Shown piece after piece: positions 9,028-19,338 of a stretch of DNA of 64,000 bases. Position numbers and translations under genes: made by a program. Position 1 is the stretch's first letter, and each line of letters begins with the position of its first letter. Under the pieces are notes generated by a model. That model saw nothing but the letters and a program-made list of their open reading frames with translations, ran no database searches and had not been told where the DNA came from. Source of the DNA: G963701675 sp963701675 (GTDB lineage: Bacteria > Planctomycetota > Planctomycetia > Gemmatales > Gemmataceae); NCBI GenBank assembly GCA_963701675.1, contig OY969623.1, forward strand, positions 4,402,001-4,466,000. Reading direction: 5' to 3'.

Positions 9028-9033
9028 TATAAT
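9028..9033 (+). promoter_or_regulatory. Candidate -10 element for the aspartic protease gene
   Basis: An exact TATAAT lies 45 bases before the protease ATG. No good -35 hexamer is seen at the standard distance; CTGACC at 9002 is 20 bases upstream. Confidence 0.4.
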
Positions 9034-9077
9034 ACTACGGGCACCCTAACTGCTCAGAGTACGTCGAGGAGGTGGCT

Positions 9078-9512
9078 ATGGAGACTGTGACAATGGGGAA
9101 AGTACTAGTCGCCGCGAAAATCGAAAATATGCGTGACTTGTGGGACGCAGAACGCGGGACCATTTCCCCCGAAAAGGTACGGACTATAGATGTGCATGAT
9201 GCGCTGGTCGACACGGGAGCTACCAATCTTTCGATGCCCCGGCGGATGATTGACCAACTGGGCCTTCGCGCATTCTCCACCCGCACGGCGCGGACGAGTG
9301 CGGGAACGGCAGTATTTGAGGTATGTGAATCCGTGCGCTTGACGATCCAGGGACGCTTTTGTCATTGCGATGTAGTGGCAATTCCAGACGATTGTCCCGT
9401 TCTGATCGGACAGATTCCGCTGGAAGGCCTCGACTTCGTAGTAGACACCGTCGGTCAGCGCCTCATCGGTAACCCCGAGCACGGCGGCGAGCATATGATG
9501 GATATGTTCTGA
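9078..9512 (+). CDS. Retropepsin-like (clan AA) aspartic protease
   Basis: A 144-residue protein with a single aspartic-protease motif: ALVDTGATNLSMP with catalytic Asp45, then VVAIPDDCPVLIGQIPLEGLDFVVD, the usual flap and second half of the retroviral-type fold. One DTGA per chain implies a homodimer. No signal peptide is present. ATG 9078 is preferred over GTG 9072 because GAGGAGG at 9066-9072 then has correct spacing. Proteins of this size are common in planctomycetes and cyanobacteria, often in clusters; targets are unknown. A second copy of its last 17 codons follows 31 bases after the stop. Confidence 0.85.
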   Translation: METVTMGKVLVAAKIENMRDLWDAERGTISPEKVRTIDVHDALVDTGATNLSMPRRMIDQLGLRAFSTRTARTSAGTAVFEVCESVRLTIQGRFCHCDVVAIPDDCPVLIGQIPLEGLDFVVDTVGQRLIGNPEHGGEHMMDMF

Positions 9513-9543
9513 GCCGCCGACGTCATTTCACTTTTCTTGCCGC

Positions 9544-9597
9544 CGGCTCATCGGGAATCCCGAACATGGCGGCGAACATATGATCGAAATGTACTAA
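9544..9597 (+). pseudogene. Remnant 3' end of a second aspartic protease copy
   Basis: This stretch reads RLIGNPEHGGEHMIEMY and then stop. The true gene ends at 9459-9512 with RLIGNPEHGGEHMMDMF and stop. The two differ mainly at synonymous and conservative positions, so the remnant evolved under coding constraint before being cut down. The rest of the second copy is absent. The 31 bases between the copies show nothing similar. Confidence 0.8.
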
Positions 9598-9599
9598 TC

Positions 9600-10313
9600 T
9601 CACTGGGCCGGGTTTCCGCTTCTGGCGCGGTACTGCTCGTACAGCCTTTCCATGGTCGTGAGATGCAGGTCTTTCTTTACCCAGTCATACGGTGTGGCGT
9701 TGACGAGCCGAATGGTGGAGCGTCCATCCTCGGCAATGTCCAAAATATTCACGCAACACGGATCCTGTTCGAAGGCGGCAAAGGCTTGCAAGTCTTCGCC
9801 GATAGCTTGGGCGAGCAGAATGCGGTTTACTCCGCCGTGTGCGACAACGAGTAGGCTCCTCCAATTCGTTTCGGCAAGAAGTCCGGCGAAAAACGGGAGC
9901 ACGCGGTCGGCGAGCGACCCGAAAGTCTCACCGCCTAGAAACTGAGTGGCACGATCGAAACCACTAAAGGCGCCCAGGAATGCGGTGACGACGCTTTCCG
10001 ATGGAACATCGGCCAGCCGTCCCGGCCTTACTTCACGCAAGGCCTCGGTGACTTCAATGTTGAGCGGCCGACCCGCAAGTATCAACTCGGCCGTTTCCCT
10101 ACAGCGCGGCAAATCGCTGCACACTACACGATCGATTTGCACCGCTGACATTTCTCGGCCCAGCGCTGACGCTTGAGCGCGCCCCTCGGGGTTCAATGGG
10201 ACTGTGTCCGGGCGAAACGGCTTGCCGGCGTCGTCGAAGTAAGTAACGTCGCCGTGCCGGACAAGGTAAATTCGCCGGCGTGGCGGCCGCACTTGCGATT
10301 CGCTGATTTCCAT
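9600..10313 (-). CDS. Histidine phosphatase (phosphoglycerate mutase-like) family protein
   Basis: Phosphatase or mutase of the His-phosphatase superfamily, 237 residues, cytoplasmic. The N-terminus has RIYLVRHGDVTYF (catalytic His20 in RHG). It continues with PLNPEGRAQASALG and VVCSDLPRCRETAELIL (Arg and Glu of the active site), and VVAHGGVNRILL (second catalytic His). The start at 10313 is chosen over 10355 because GGAGG lies about 12 bases upstream and the fold begins soon after. Substrates of such proteins range from sugar phosphates to alpha-ribazole phosphate; the neighbours do not narrow it. It is divergent from the MFS transporter gene. Confidence 0.87.
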   Translation of the reverse strand: MEISESQVRPPRRRIYLVRHGDVTYFDDAGKPFRPDTVPLNPEGRAQASALGREMSAVQIDRVVCSDLPRCRETAELILAGRPLNIEVTEALREVRPGRLADVPSESVVTAFLGAFSGFDRATQFLGGETFGSLADRVLPFFAGLLAETNWRSLLVVAHGGVNRILLAQAIGEDLQAFAAFEQDPCCVNILDIAEDGRSTIRLVNATPYDWVKKDLHLTTMERLYEQYRARSGNPAQ

Positions 10314-10378
10314 TTGCGTTGCCTGCCTCCGATCAATCCGATACAACCCCCTCACCCATTGAAAGGAATCCGAAGCAA

Positions 10379-11698
10379 ATGGCCAAATCCGAACGACGGC
10401 TAACGTATACCTTGGCCATTCTTTTCAGCATCAATCTTCTCAATTTTTACGATCGACAAATCCCCGGCGTCCTCGCCGAGCCAATTCGTAAGGAACTCGG
10501 TCTCAGCGACGAAGAACTCGGTTGGATCACGACCGCGTTTGTGCTTCTTTACGCGGCCGTCAGCATGCCATTGGGTCACTGGGCAGACGTCGGCAAGCGC
10601 CGGGTCATCCTTGCCGCCGGCGTATGGGTGTGGAGCTTCTTTACTTTTGCTTCGGGCTTCGCCAGAAGTTTTTGGTCGCTGTTCGCGTTGCGACTCGGCG
10701 TCGGCGTTGGGGAAGCCAGTTGTGCCCCGGCCGGTAATTCTCTGATCGGTGATCTCTTTCCGCGCGAAAAGCGCGGCCGGGCGATTTCTATCTTTATGCT
10801 CGGACTGCCCCTCGGCCTGGGAATCAGTTCGCTCGTTAGCGGGGAGATCAAAGAGCTCTGGGGTTGGCGCGCGGCGTTCTATGTCGCGGGAGTCCCCGGG
10901 CTGTTTCTCGGTCTACTATGTCTCTTTATCCCGGAACCCATTCGCGGCGCGGCCGAGCAACATAAGGTGGGTGCGGCAAGCCGGGGCGGGTCCGCCATCC
11001 TAGCACTTCTGCGGATTCCAACCCTGTGGTGGCTGATTCTCTCTGGCGCACTGCACAACTTCAACATGTATGCCATCGGAGCTTTCCTGTCGCCTTATCT
11101 CGAGCGCTTCCATGGACAAACTACGGCGCAGGCGGGTCGAATTAGCTTTGTCAACTATTGCTTGGGCGGCTTGGGCATCTTATTAGGCGGGTGGGCTTGC
11201 GATTGGTTGAGTCGGCGACGAATTGGCGGCCGCCTGGAGGTGTGTACTATCGCACTCGCGCTCGGCGGACCGTGCATCTATATGGCGCTTCAACAACCGC
11301 GCGACCACCCATGGGCCTTTGCCGTCTGGCTGATTCCTGGTTGCCTCATGTTCTACGTTTATTACGCGGGGGTTTACGCCTCGATCCAGGACATTGTCGA
11401 ACCCGCCCGCCGCGGAACGGCGATGGGGCTCTATTTCCTGGCGATGTACTTCCTGGGCGCCGCAGCCGGTCCCGTGGTCATGGGACGGTTAAGCGATTAC
11501 CACGCGCGACAGTCCGCCGCGGCACACGGCGGCGCGGTGACGGAATGGGATAAGGCGGTAGGCCTGCACGATGCGCTGTTCATCGTGCCGATCCTTGCCG
11601 GGGTGCTCGTGATCGTGCTTTTCGCCGCCTCACGCACCGTCACGCGCGATTACCAAAACCTTCAACGTTGGATGGCGGAGTCGCCGCGCGACGTTTAA
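10379..11698 (+). CDS. MFS transporter, Spinster-like
   Basis: A 439-residue inner-membrane protein with about 12 transmembrane helices. Typical MFS features are NLLNFYDRQIPGVLAEPI in helix 1, a GHWADVGKRR loop between helices 2 and 3 (the G-x-x-x-D-x-x-x-R-R motif), and LRLGVGVGEASCAPAGNSLI followed by FPREKRGRAIS, the pattern of the Spinster/Spns-like branch. The ATG at 10379 has GAAAGGAA about 10 bases upstream; a longer frame from 10319 is less likely. The long loop before the last helix is about 35 residues. The substrate is not predictable; sphingolipid or anion transport is known for relatives. Confidence 0.88.
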   Translation: MAKSERRLTYTLAILFSINLLNFYDRQIPGVLAEPIRKELGLSDEELGWITTAFVLLYAAVSMPLGHWADVGKRRVILAAGVWVWSFFTFASGFARSFWSLFALRLGVGVGEASCAPAGNSLIGDLFPREKRGRAISIFMLGLPLGLGISSLVSGEIKELWGWRAAFYVAGVPGLFLGLLCLFIPEPIRGAAEQHKVGAASRGGSAILALLRIPTLWWLILSGALHNFNMYAIGAFLSPYLERFHGQTTAQAGRISFVNYCLGGLGILLGGWACDWLSRRRIGGRLEVCTIALALGGPCIYMALQQPRDHPWAFAVWLIPGCLMFYVYYAGVYASIQDIVEPARRGTAMGLYFLAMYFLGAAAGPVVMGRLSDYHARQSAAAHGGAVTEWDKAVGLHDALFIVPILAGVLVIVLFAASRTVTRDYQNLQRWMAESPRDV

Positions 11699-11755
11699 CC
11701 GCGCGCAATAAAGGGAGCGAGACTACGCCGCATACCGTTCGCGGTTAGACGTTGC

Positions 11756-11761
11756 TACAAT
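11756..11761 (+). promoter_or_regulatory. Candidate -10 element for the C45-type gene
   Basis: TACAAT lies 37 bases before the ATG at 11793, and AAGGAG follows near 11779. No convincing -35 hexamer was found. Confidence 0.35.
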
Positions 11762-11792
11762 GGCCCTGGATTTCACGTAAGGAGCCAAACGT

Positions 11793-12980
11793 ATGTATCG
11801 ACGATTTAGCGTGGCGGTGTTGGTCCTTGCGGCCATCGCATGGCCTGTCCATGCCGGCGAACCATTTCGATTTCCAGAAGGCACGCACGGAAAGGCGGAA
11901 CTCAGGTATCGCAGTGGCATACCGGTTCTGATCGTGGAAGGCACGCCGGAAGAGATCGGTGAACAGATGGCCGTCCTGCTGGGGAAATCCGCGGCCCGAC
12001 TTCTGAACTATCCGAAGGAAGTCATGTCACACTTCGCGACGCCGGCCGGCGCCGCGGTAATGTGGCCGACGTTCGTAAAACAGGGAAGCCAACTCTTGGA
12101 CAACTTCCCAGCCGCTTACCGGACTGAATTCGAGACGGCGGTGAGAGTCGGCGGCATCGACCGCGAGTCGCTCATGGTCGGCAACACCGCCTTCGACCTC
12201 AAGCATCTCATTAGCGCCCTCTTCGGCTGCTCCGCATTGGTTGTCGATGCGGAACGCAGCGCGACCGGGAAATTATTCTTCGGCCGCAATATGGATCATT
12301 GGTCAATGGGCTACCTTCATCACTACACCTTGGTCACCATCTGCCGACCGAAAGACAAACACTCTTACTGTTCTATCGGTTTTGCCGGCATGCTCGGCGT
12401 CATCTCTGGAATGAACGATGCGGGGCTTTCCGTGGCTGTGCTGGAAACCACGGGCGCGCCGGCGGAGGAAGGGCCGGCTTACAGCTTGGACGGCGTTCCG
12501 TTCGCCCTCTGCTATCGCAAACTGCTCGAGGAGTGCACCACAGTTGACGAAGCGTTGTCGGCCCTCCGCAAGATGAAACGGACTACGACCAACAACCTCG
12601 TCGTCTGCGATCGGAACACCGCGGCCGTTTTTGAAATTACACCCAGTCGAGTCGTGGTTCGTAAGCCGGAAAACGGCATCGGCACTTGCACGAATCACTT
12701 CTGTTTACCCGAAGTGCGGCTAAGCAAACCGAAGAATACGCACACGACTCTCGACCGTATGGCCACCTTGGAAAAAGTTCGGTCGGGTAATGGGAAGCTT
12801 GGAGTGGAAGAGGTCCGGCGGCATCTCGATTCGGTGAACCAGGGAGAGAACACCCTGCAAACGATGGTGTTCGAGCCGGACTCGTTGACGATCCATCTCG
12901 CCGTACTCGACGGCAAAGTGCCATCTTCGTCGCAGAAACTGAAGTCACTTTGCGTCGCGGACCTTCTCCGGAAACAGTAA
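11793..12980 (+). CDS. Secreted C45-family acyltransferase/hydrolase
   Basis: Ntn-hydrolase superfamily protein related to acyl-CoA:6-aminopenicillanate acyltransferase. These enzymes self-cleave before a catalytic Cys and then hydrolyse or transfer amide-linked acyl groups. The signal peptide is MYRRFSVAVLVLAAIAWPVH with A at 21. The probable self-processing Cys is Cys146 in LFGCSALVVDAE, followed by GKLFFGRNMDHWSMGY and GFAGMLGVISGMNDAGLS, all family hallmarks. The length of 395 residues is normal. AAGGAG precedes the ATG. Peptidase family C45 members in bacteria have varied substrates; nothing here identifies one. EttA follows 32 bases later. Confidence 0.85.
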   Translation: MYRRFSVAVLVLAAIAWPVHAGEPFRFPEGTHGKAELRYRSGIPVLIVEGTPEEIGEQMAVLLGKSAARLLNYPKEVMSHFATPAGAAVMWPTFVKQGSQLLDNFPAAYRTEFETAVRVGGIDRESLMVGNTAFDLKHLISALFGCSALVVDAERSATGKLFFGRNMDHWSMGYLHHYTLVTICRPKDKHSYCSIGFAGMLGVISGMNDAGLSVAVLETTGAPAEEGPAYSLDGVPFALCYRKLLEECTTVDEALSALRKMKRTTTNNLVVCDRNTAAVFEITPSRVVVRKPENGIGTCTNHFCLPEVRLSKPKNTHTTLDRMATLEKVRSGNGKLGVEEVRRHLDSVNQGENTLQTMVFEPDSLTIHLAVLDGKVPSSSQKLKSLCVADLLRKQ

Positions 12981-13012
12981 CACCGCCGCTTGCGGATTAG
13001 CATTAGGACCTC

Positions 13013-14682
<1,670 letters not shown>

Positions 14683-14691
14683 TTCTCAGTA

Positions 14692-14752
14692 GTCAGTTGC
14701 CAGTTGCCAGTCCGTGGCAACTGACAACTGACAACTGACAACTGACAACTGA
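14692..14752. repeat. Palindromic repeat with a 7-bp tandem CAACTGA array
   Basis: The left part at 14692-14710 (GTCAGTTGCCAGTTGCCAG) is complementary to the right part, which holds five tandem copies of CAACTGA at 14718-14752. It starts 9 bases after the ettA stop and ends 4 bases before the ATPase ATG. A shorter relative lies at 38768-38792. Confidence 0.85.
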
Positions 14753-14756
14753 CAAG

Positions 14757-15467
14757 ATGCTTGAACTCCAAGACGTAACCAAGGTTTACCAACAGGGCCG
14801 GCGGCAGGTTCATGCGCTCCGCGGGGTGAGTCTGACGATCCCTGCCGGCGAGTTCGTCTCGATCATGGGGCCGAGCGGCTCCGGGAAATCTACGCTCATG
14901 CACCTTTTGGGCGTTCTGGATACACCTACTTCGGGAAGAGTGTTGTTCCAAGGAAAGGACCTGCAATCGCTGAGCGACCGAGAGCGCTCACTGGTGCGGC
15001 GAAATCAAATCGGCTTCGTGTTCCAGTTCTTCAATCTCCTGCCGACGCTTACAGCCGCTGAGAACGTGGCTTTGCCGTTGCACCTGGCCGGTCGAAATCG
15101 GCTCAAGTCCTACGACCTTGCCTTGGCCGCGCTGGATCGCGTCGGGCTATCGAACCGAGCCGAGCATCTCCCGGAGGAGATGTCCGGCGGCGAGATGCAA
15201 CGGGTTGCCATCGCGCGAGCGCTCATTGTCGATCCGATTGCCGTCATCTGCGACGAACCGACCGGCAATCTCGACTCGGCCACCAGCGCGGAGATTCTGT
15301 CATTGTTGCGCAGCCTTCCCGACGCCGGCGGACAGTCGGTGGTCATGGTCACTCACGATCAGAAAGCGGCGGAATACGGTGATCGGTTGATCCGTATTCG
15401 CGACGGACTGATCGAGGCGGAAGAAAACGTCCGAGGCCGGCATGTGGTCTCTCTATCGAACGCTTAG
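14757..15467 (+). CDS. ABC transporter ATP-binding protein, LolD/MacB type
   Basis: A 236-residue ATPase that should power the FtsX-type permease encoded next. Walker A is GPSGSGKST near residue 40, the signature is EMSGGEMQRVAIARAL, Walker B is AVICDEPTGNLDS, and the switch His lies in VMVTHD. The Q-loop region NQIGFVFQFFNLLPTLTAAENV is that of the LolD/MacB/FtsE group. The ATG at 14757 lies right after a repeat element that replaces a usual leader, and no clear ribosome site is seen. The gene overlaps the permease gene by 26 bases, so the two are translated together. Cargo could be lipoproteins, peptides or drugs. Confidence 0.92.
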   Translation: MLELQDVTKVYQQGRRQVHALRGVSLTIPAGEFVSIMGPSGSGKSTLMHLLGVLDTPTSGRVLFQGKDLQSLSDRERSLVRRNQIGFVFQFFNLLPTLTAAENVALPLHLAGRNRLKSYDLALAALDRVGLSNRAEHLPEEMSGGEMQRVAIARALIVDPIAVICDEPTGNLDSATSAEILSLLRSLPDAGGQSVVMVTHDQKAAEYGDRLIRIRDGLIEAEENVRGRHVVSLSNA

Positions 15468-18174
15468 CCTTAGCTACCTGCGTGAGCGCTGGGTACGCGC
15501 GCTCTTGGTGACGGCTAGCATTGCGCTCGGCGTGGCCACGCTGGTGGCAACACGCACCCTCAACCACAGCATGTGGACGGCAACGCGGACCGCGGCCACT
15601 CCGCTGGCGGCGGCCGATCTGTTCGTCAGCAACGGCGACACCGGGGTGGCACGGCAGTTAGCGGTTGAAGTCGCCAAGGTTCCTGGTGTGCGTGACGCCC
15701 AGCCTATCGTGGTCGGGCGGGTCCGACTTCCCGACATTCCGGAGCACCCGCACGCGCAATTGCTCGGCGTACTCTGGCGCCCGGACGTGGCGGACAATAA
15801 CCCGTGGGGCGTGCGTGTCAATTGGATCATTTCACCCGACTCGATCCCCGGCCTGACCAAGGCCGATCCGCAAACGCTACTGTCATTTCTGCAACGCATC
15901 GGGATTCAACCCGTGTTGGTCGGCAAGGACATCGCCCAGAAACTCAAACCGGCGCCCGTGGATGACCGGGTGGAAGCGGGCCTGCAATTGCTGAAAGGCA
16001 TGCCGGCGCTCAAAGGCCTGGCCGGCGAACTCGAAGCCGTGCCCGTTCGCATCCAGGCTGTGGGCAAGGACCCGCAAACATTCTTGAAGGTCGGCACCGT
16101 GGAGGCGGACGGGCCGGTGGGCGCCATTGTGAACCAATGCCTCTTCATGAACGTACCCGATGCCGCCGTGCTCTGCGGACTAGGAGATTTGGTTAGTCGC
16201 ATCGACGTGTTTATCGAACCGGATGCTGATCGTGACCAAGTCACGCGTCGACTCGGCGATATGCTCGACCACCGAGCCAGCGTGCAAACTCCCGGTGAGA
16301 ACGAACAGCGCGTGCAAAAGCTAATGGCTGGCTTGCAACTCGGGTTCTCTCTCAGCGGCGCCGGCGCGTTAGTGATCGGGCTTTTTCTGGTCTACATGAT
16401 CCTCTCGGTAACCGTTGCTGATCGCCGACACGAGATTGGCGTCTTGCGATCCTTGGGTGCAACGCGTGGACAGGTTTGGGCGCTCTTTGTCGGTGAGGCG
16501 GCTTTCCTCGGTTTCATCGGCGCCGCCATTGGAATCCCATCCGGCGTGTATTTGGCTGACGTACTCGGTGTCGAGCCGATCCGGGCGCTGCTCAGCGATT
16601 TGATCATTCCAATCGATAGTGCGCCGCTAGAGGTTACGACGGAAACGGTCGCCGCGGCCGCTGGCGCAGGAATTCTCACGGCCCTCCTAGCGGCCCTCAT
16701 GCCCGCGGTGCAGGCCGCCCGGGAAGAGCCGGCCAGTGCGGTCCGCCGTGCCCCGAAAGCGCTTGGCCGAGGTCACTGGGTTTATCTCGCCATGGGAAGT
16801 CTGCTGTTTTTCGTCATCGGCACGGTCGCCATGTTGATGCGGAGTCAGCTTCCGGAGCGTTGGGGGGCCTATGGCGGATTCGTGCTGGTGTTGATCGGTA
16901 CGCTGTTGACGACGCCGTTGCTCGCTGCCGCCGCCGCACGATTACTGCAACCTCTGGCTCGAGCCCTTCTCGGCGTGGAAGGACGACTCGCCGCGGACAA
17001 CCTGGTGCGTTCGCCAGCGCGGACGGGCCTGGTAATCACGGTTCTCGCTGCCGGCGTGGCGCTATTCATGCAAACGGCCGGCGTCATTCGCAGCAACCGT
17101 GACCCTATTATCGCCTGGGTAAGCGAGGTGATGGATGCCGACCTCATCGTCAACTCCGGCCACTCAACGACGGGCACGGGGCAGAGCCTCGCAATGCCGC
17201 ACTATCTTGGGCGAGACGCACTGGCCGCTTGCGACGAAGTCGTAGCGGCGCTCCCGGTGCGATTCCGACAGGTCGATTTTGCCGACACCCGCGTCTTTCT
17301 GCTGGCGTTAGACGCCGACGGTTTCGCGGCGGCCAATCGGCGGCTGGGCACGGGAACCGCGCGGGACTTGTATCCACTGTTGCGGCAACGGGCATCACCC
17401 AAGTTGAGCGCGGGCATACCCGTGCCAGCGCCGCCCAATGCCTTAATCTCACAAAACTTCGCCGCCTTGCATCGCGTTCGAGCCGGCGACACCATTCGTC
17501 TGCGTGGGCCGCGCGGAATGTTTAGCTTGCACGTGGCCGGCGAGGTCGTCGACTACAATTTTCCAACGGGAACCGTCATCGTGGACCGCGATGTGTACCT
17601 CCAACATTTCGACGATCAATTGGTGGATGAGTTGTACGTCTATCTCCACCCCAAGGCCGACAAACATGCCGTTCGGGACAAGCTCCAAAACCTGTGGCAA
17701 TCCAAGCATGCGGTCAAAGTCTCCACCCGCGATGAACTGCTCGAACGGTATGAGCGAATGATCCAGCGTTTTGCCGATGTGGCGTATGCGCAAGAGGTTG
17801 TGGTAGGCCTGGTTGCCGCCCTCGGGGTGTTGTTTGCTTTGCTCATCTCCGTTATCCAACGCCGCCGGGAGTTGGGCGTGCTCCGCGCCGTCGGGGCCAC
17901 CCAGGGCCAGGTCTTGCGATCCGTGCTCGCGGAGGCCGTCCTCATGGGGTCGATCGGTACCGTCATCGGACTTCTGGTCGGAGTGCCTGTCGAGTGGTAC
18001 TGCGTCGAGGTCATCATGTTCGAAGAGGCCGGCTTCGGGTTCCCTTTCCGAATTCCCTGGCGCGAAGCGGTAATCATCGGTGCGGCGTCGATGCTCACCG
18101 CCACGCTCGCCGGCATCTGGCCCGCAATCCGAACCAGCCGGCTGCGGATTCCCGAAGCTATTGCCTACGAATAG
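15442..18174 (+). CDS. ABC transporter permease with two FtsX-type modules
   Basis: A 910-residue inner-membrane protein. After a first helix (residues about 18-38) comes a periplasmic domain of about 260 residues, then a three-helix FtsX core from about 300 to 425. It includes the SVTVADRRHEIGVLRSLGAT coupling motif. A second membrane and periplasmic part follows, with a second core from about 785 to 905 containing VIQRRRELGVLRAVGAT. Two such modules in one chain put it in the duplicated LolE/YbbP-like class, so it may work without a separate partner permease. It starts inside the 3' end of the ATPase gene. Confidence 0.88.
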   Translation: MWSLYRTLSLSYLRERWVRALLVTASIALGVATLVATRTLNHSMWTATRTAATPLAAADLFVSNGDTGVARQLAVEVAKVPGVRDAQPIVVGRVRLPDIPEHPHAQLLGVLWRPDVADNNPWGVRVNWIISPDSIPGLTKADPQTLLSFLQRIGIQPVLVGKDIAQKLKPAPVDDRVEAGLQLLKGMPALKGLAGELEAVPVRIQAVGKDPQTFLKVGTVEADGPVGAIVNQCLFMNVPDAAVLCGLGDLVSRIDVFIEPDADRDQVTRRLGDMLDHRASVQTPGENEQRVQKLMAGLQLGFSLSGAGALVIGLFLVYMILSVTVADRRHEIGVLRSLGATRGQVWALFVGEAAFLGFIGAAIGIPSGVYLADVLGVEPIRALLSDLIIPIDSAPLEVTTETVAAAAGAGILTALLAALMPAVQAAREEPASAVRRAPKALGRGHWVYLAMGSLLFFVIGTVAMLMRSQLPERWGAYGGFVLVLIGTLLTTPLLAAAAARLLQPLARALLGVEGRLAADNLVRSPARTGLVITVLAAGVALFMQTAGVIRSNRDPIIAWVSEVMDADLIVNSGHSTTGTGQSLAMPHYLGRDALAACDEVVAALPVRFRQVDFADTRVFLLALDADGFAAANRRLGTGTARDLYPLLRQRASPKLSAGIPVPAPPNALISQNFAALHRVRAGDTIRLRGPRGMFSLHVAGEVVDYNFPTGTVIVDRDVYLQHFDDQLVDELYVYLHPKADKHAVRDKLQNLWQSKHAVKVSTRDELLERYERMIQRFADVAYAQEVVVGLVAALGVLFALLISVIQRRRELGVLRAVGATQGQVLRSVLAEAVLMGSIGTVIGLLVGVPVEWYCVEVIMFEEAGFGFPFRIPWREAVIIGAASMLTATLAGIWPAIRTSRLRIPEAIAYE

Positions 18175-18626
18175 GGCATGGATGCTTGGCCGTCGCTTAC
18201 AATCCCTGGCCATTGGCCAGGAAGGTGGCCACGCACCCGCAACGTCGCAAGTGTTTATCAACGACTAACTTGCCGCCCGATTCCGGTCTGTAGCCACCTG
18301 GCAACTCCCGCCATTGACCCTCCTCGCAAGGCCAACGCAGTGGAGCAAACGCCCACAACGTCACGTCTAGCGGTTGACGTACCAAGTGCGGGCAATAAAA
18401 CTCGCGTTTGCAGCTGCTGAAATCCAGGCCTGCAAAGCACTTCGTAGTAGTAAGTTACACGAAATACACAAAATTTATCGAATAAATCGACTGGATGAAT
18501 TTTCACGTCTGGGCAAGTTTTAGGGTTGCCGCATCGTTTCTCATCTTTAGAAAGTTCCCTTTCGTAGAACGCCGGCGGAGTTTTCTGGTGTTCTGTTCAG
18601 TACGACTCTCGTTCAGGAGGATCGAC
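18175..18626. other. Intergenic region with AT-rich upstream segment
   Basis: No gene is supported. Two small symmetric sites are visible: CCTGGCCA/TGGCCAGG at 18205-18221 and ATTTAT-CGA-ATAAAT at 18473-18487 in the AT-rich part. The region 18430-18620 is probably the leader and promoter of the thioredoxin-like gene, although no clear -10/-35 pair stands out. Confidence 0.5.
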
Positions 18627-19157
18627 ATGATTTCCACCTTCGCCACCCTCGCCTTCTCCGGTTTGTTGGCGACAAGCCCAGGGACGCTGGCCTTTCAGAG
18701 GGATTACACGGAAGCCCGCCAATTGGGGCGTGAGCGAGCGAAGCCGTTGGCCGTCTTCATCGGTTCCGGTGAGACCGGTTGGGAAAAAGTGTGCCGCGAC
18801 AAGATGGAAGGAACTGTAGAGAAGTTACTGGCGGAAAACTACGTCTGCGTTTATGTCAACCGCGAAGAAGAACGCGGCAAACAATTGGCCCGTGATTTCG
18901 AAGCAGCCGATGGGCCGTGCCTGATCATCAGCAACCGGAAGGGCGACCTCCAGGCATTTCGGCATTCAGGTGAAATGTCGAACGACGTGCTCGCTCAACG
19001 GCTGCAACGATACGCCGATGAAAACCGTGTGATGGAAACTACCGAGACGATCACACCTGCTCGCACCAGCTTTTATCCTCCCCCCGCCCAAATCCGCTAC
19101 CAGAGCTATTACCCGCCGAGCTTTGGCGGCGGCTGCGCCGGCGGCAGCTGTCGGTAA
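18627..19157 (+). CDS. Secreted thioredoxin-fold protein without CXXC
   Basis: A 176-residue exported protein. The start at 18627 is set by AGGAGG seven bases upstream and a signal peptide (MISTFATLAFSGLLATSPGT). The body looks like a thioredoxin fold: DYTEARQLGRERAKPLAVF, then LLAENYVCVYVN and GPCLIISNRKGDL. The redox CXXC is absent; the equivalent position has the single Cys of WEKVCRDKM. The C-terminus is Tyr/Pro/Gly-rich and ends in GGGCAGGSCR, with two Cys. It is probably a planctomycete periplasmic protein of unknown role. A strong terminator follows at 19199-19228. Confidence 0.72.
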   Translation: MISTFATLAFSGLLATSPGTLAFQRDYTEARQLGRERAKPLAVFIGSGETGWEKVCRDKMEGTVEKLLAENYVCVYVNREEERGKQLARDFEAADGPCLIISNRKGDLQAFRHSGEMSNDVLAQRLQRYADENRVMETTETITPARTSFYPPPAQIRYQSYYPPSFGGGCAGGSCR

Positions 19158-19198
19158 CCACGATAGGCGCCGGTCGGGCGTCTTGATCGCTCAACGGG

Positions 19199-19228
19199 CC
19201 TCTGCTCCGTGCAGAGGTCTTTTTTTTG
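19199..19228 (+). terminator. Rho-independent terminator
   Basis: A 7-bp perfect stem (CCTCTGC / GCAGAGG) with a 5-base loop is followed by a T-rich run. It ends the thioredoxin-like gene transcript. Confidence 0.88.
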
Positions 19229-19338
19229 CGCGGCATATTCGAGGCCCGCCTTTGTTTGTTGTCAATCCGTTCGCAGCCTGATAGCTTTGTGACTGTAGCA
19301 ACCGCCCGCCCCATTGCTCCCGCCACGAGGTACGACCG

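Noticed and set aside
18205..18221. CCTGGCCA/TGGCCAGG palindrome after the permease gene as a terminator
   Set aside because: It has a one-base centre and no T-tract, so it cannot form a usual RNA hairpin terminator; left as a minor symmetric site.
17449..18261. Minus-strand frame opposite the permease 3' end
   Set aside because: The permease motifs continue to 18174, and the opposite frame has no recognisable pattern.
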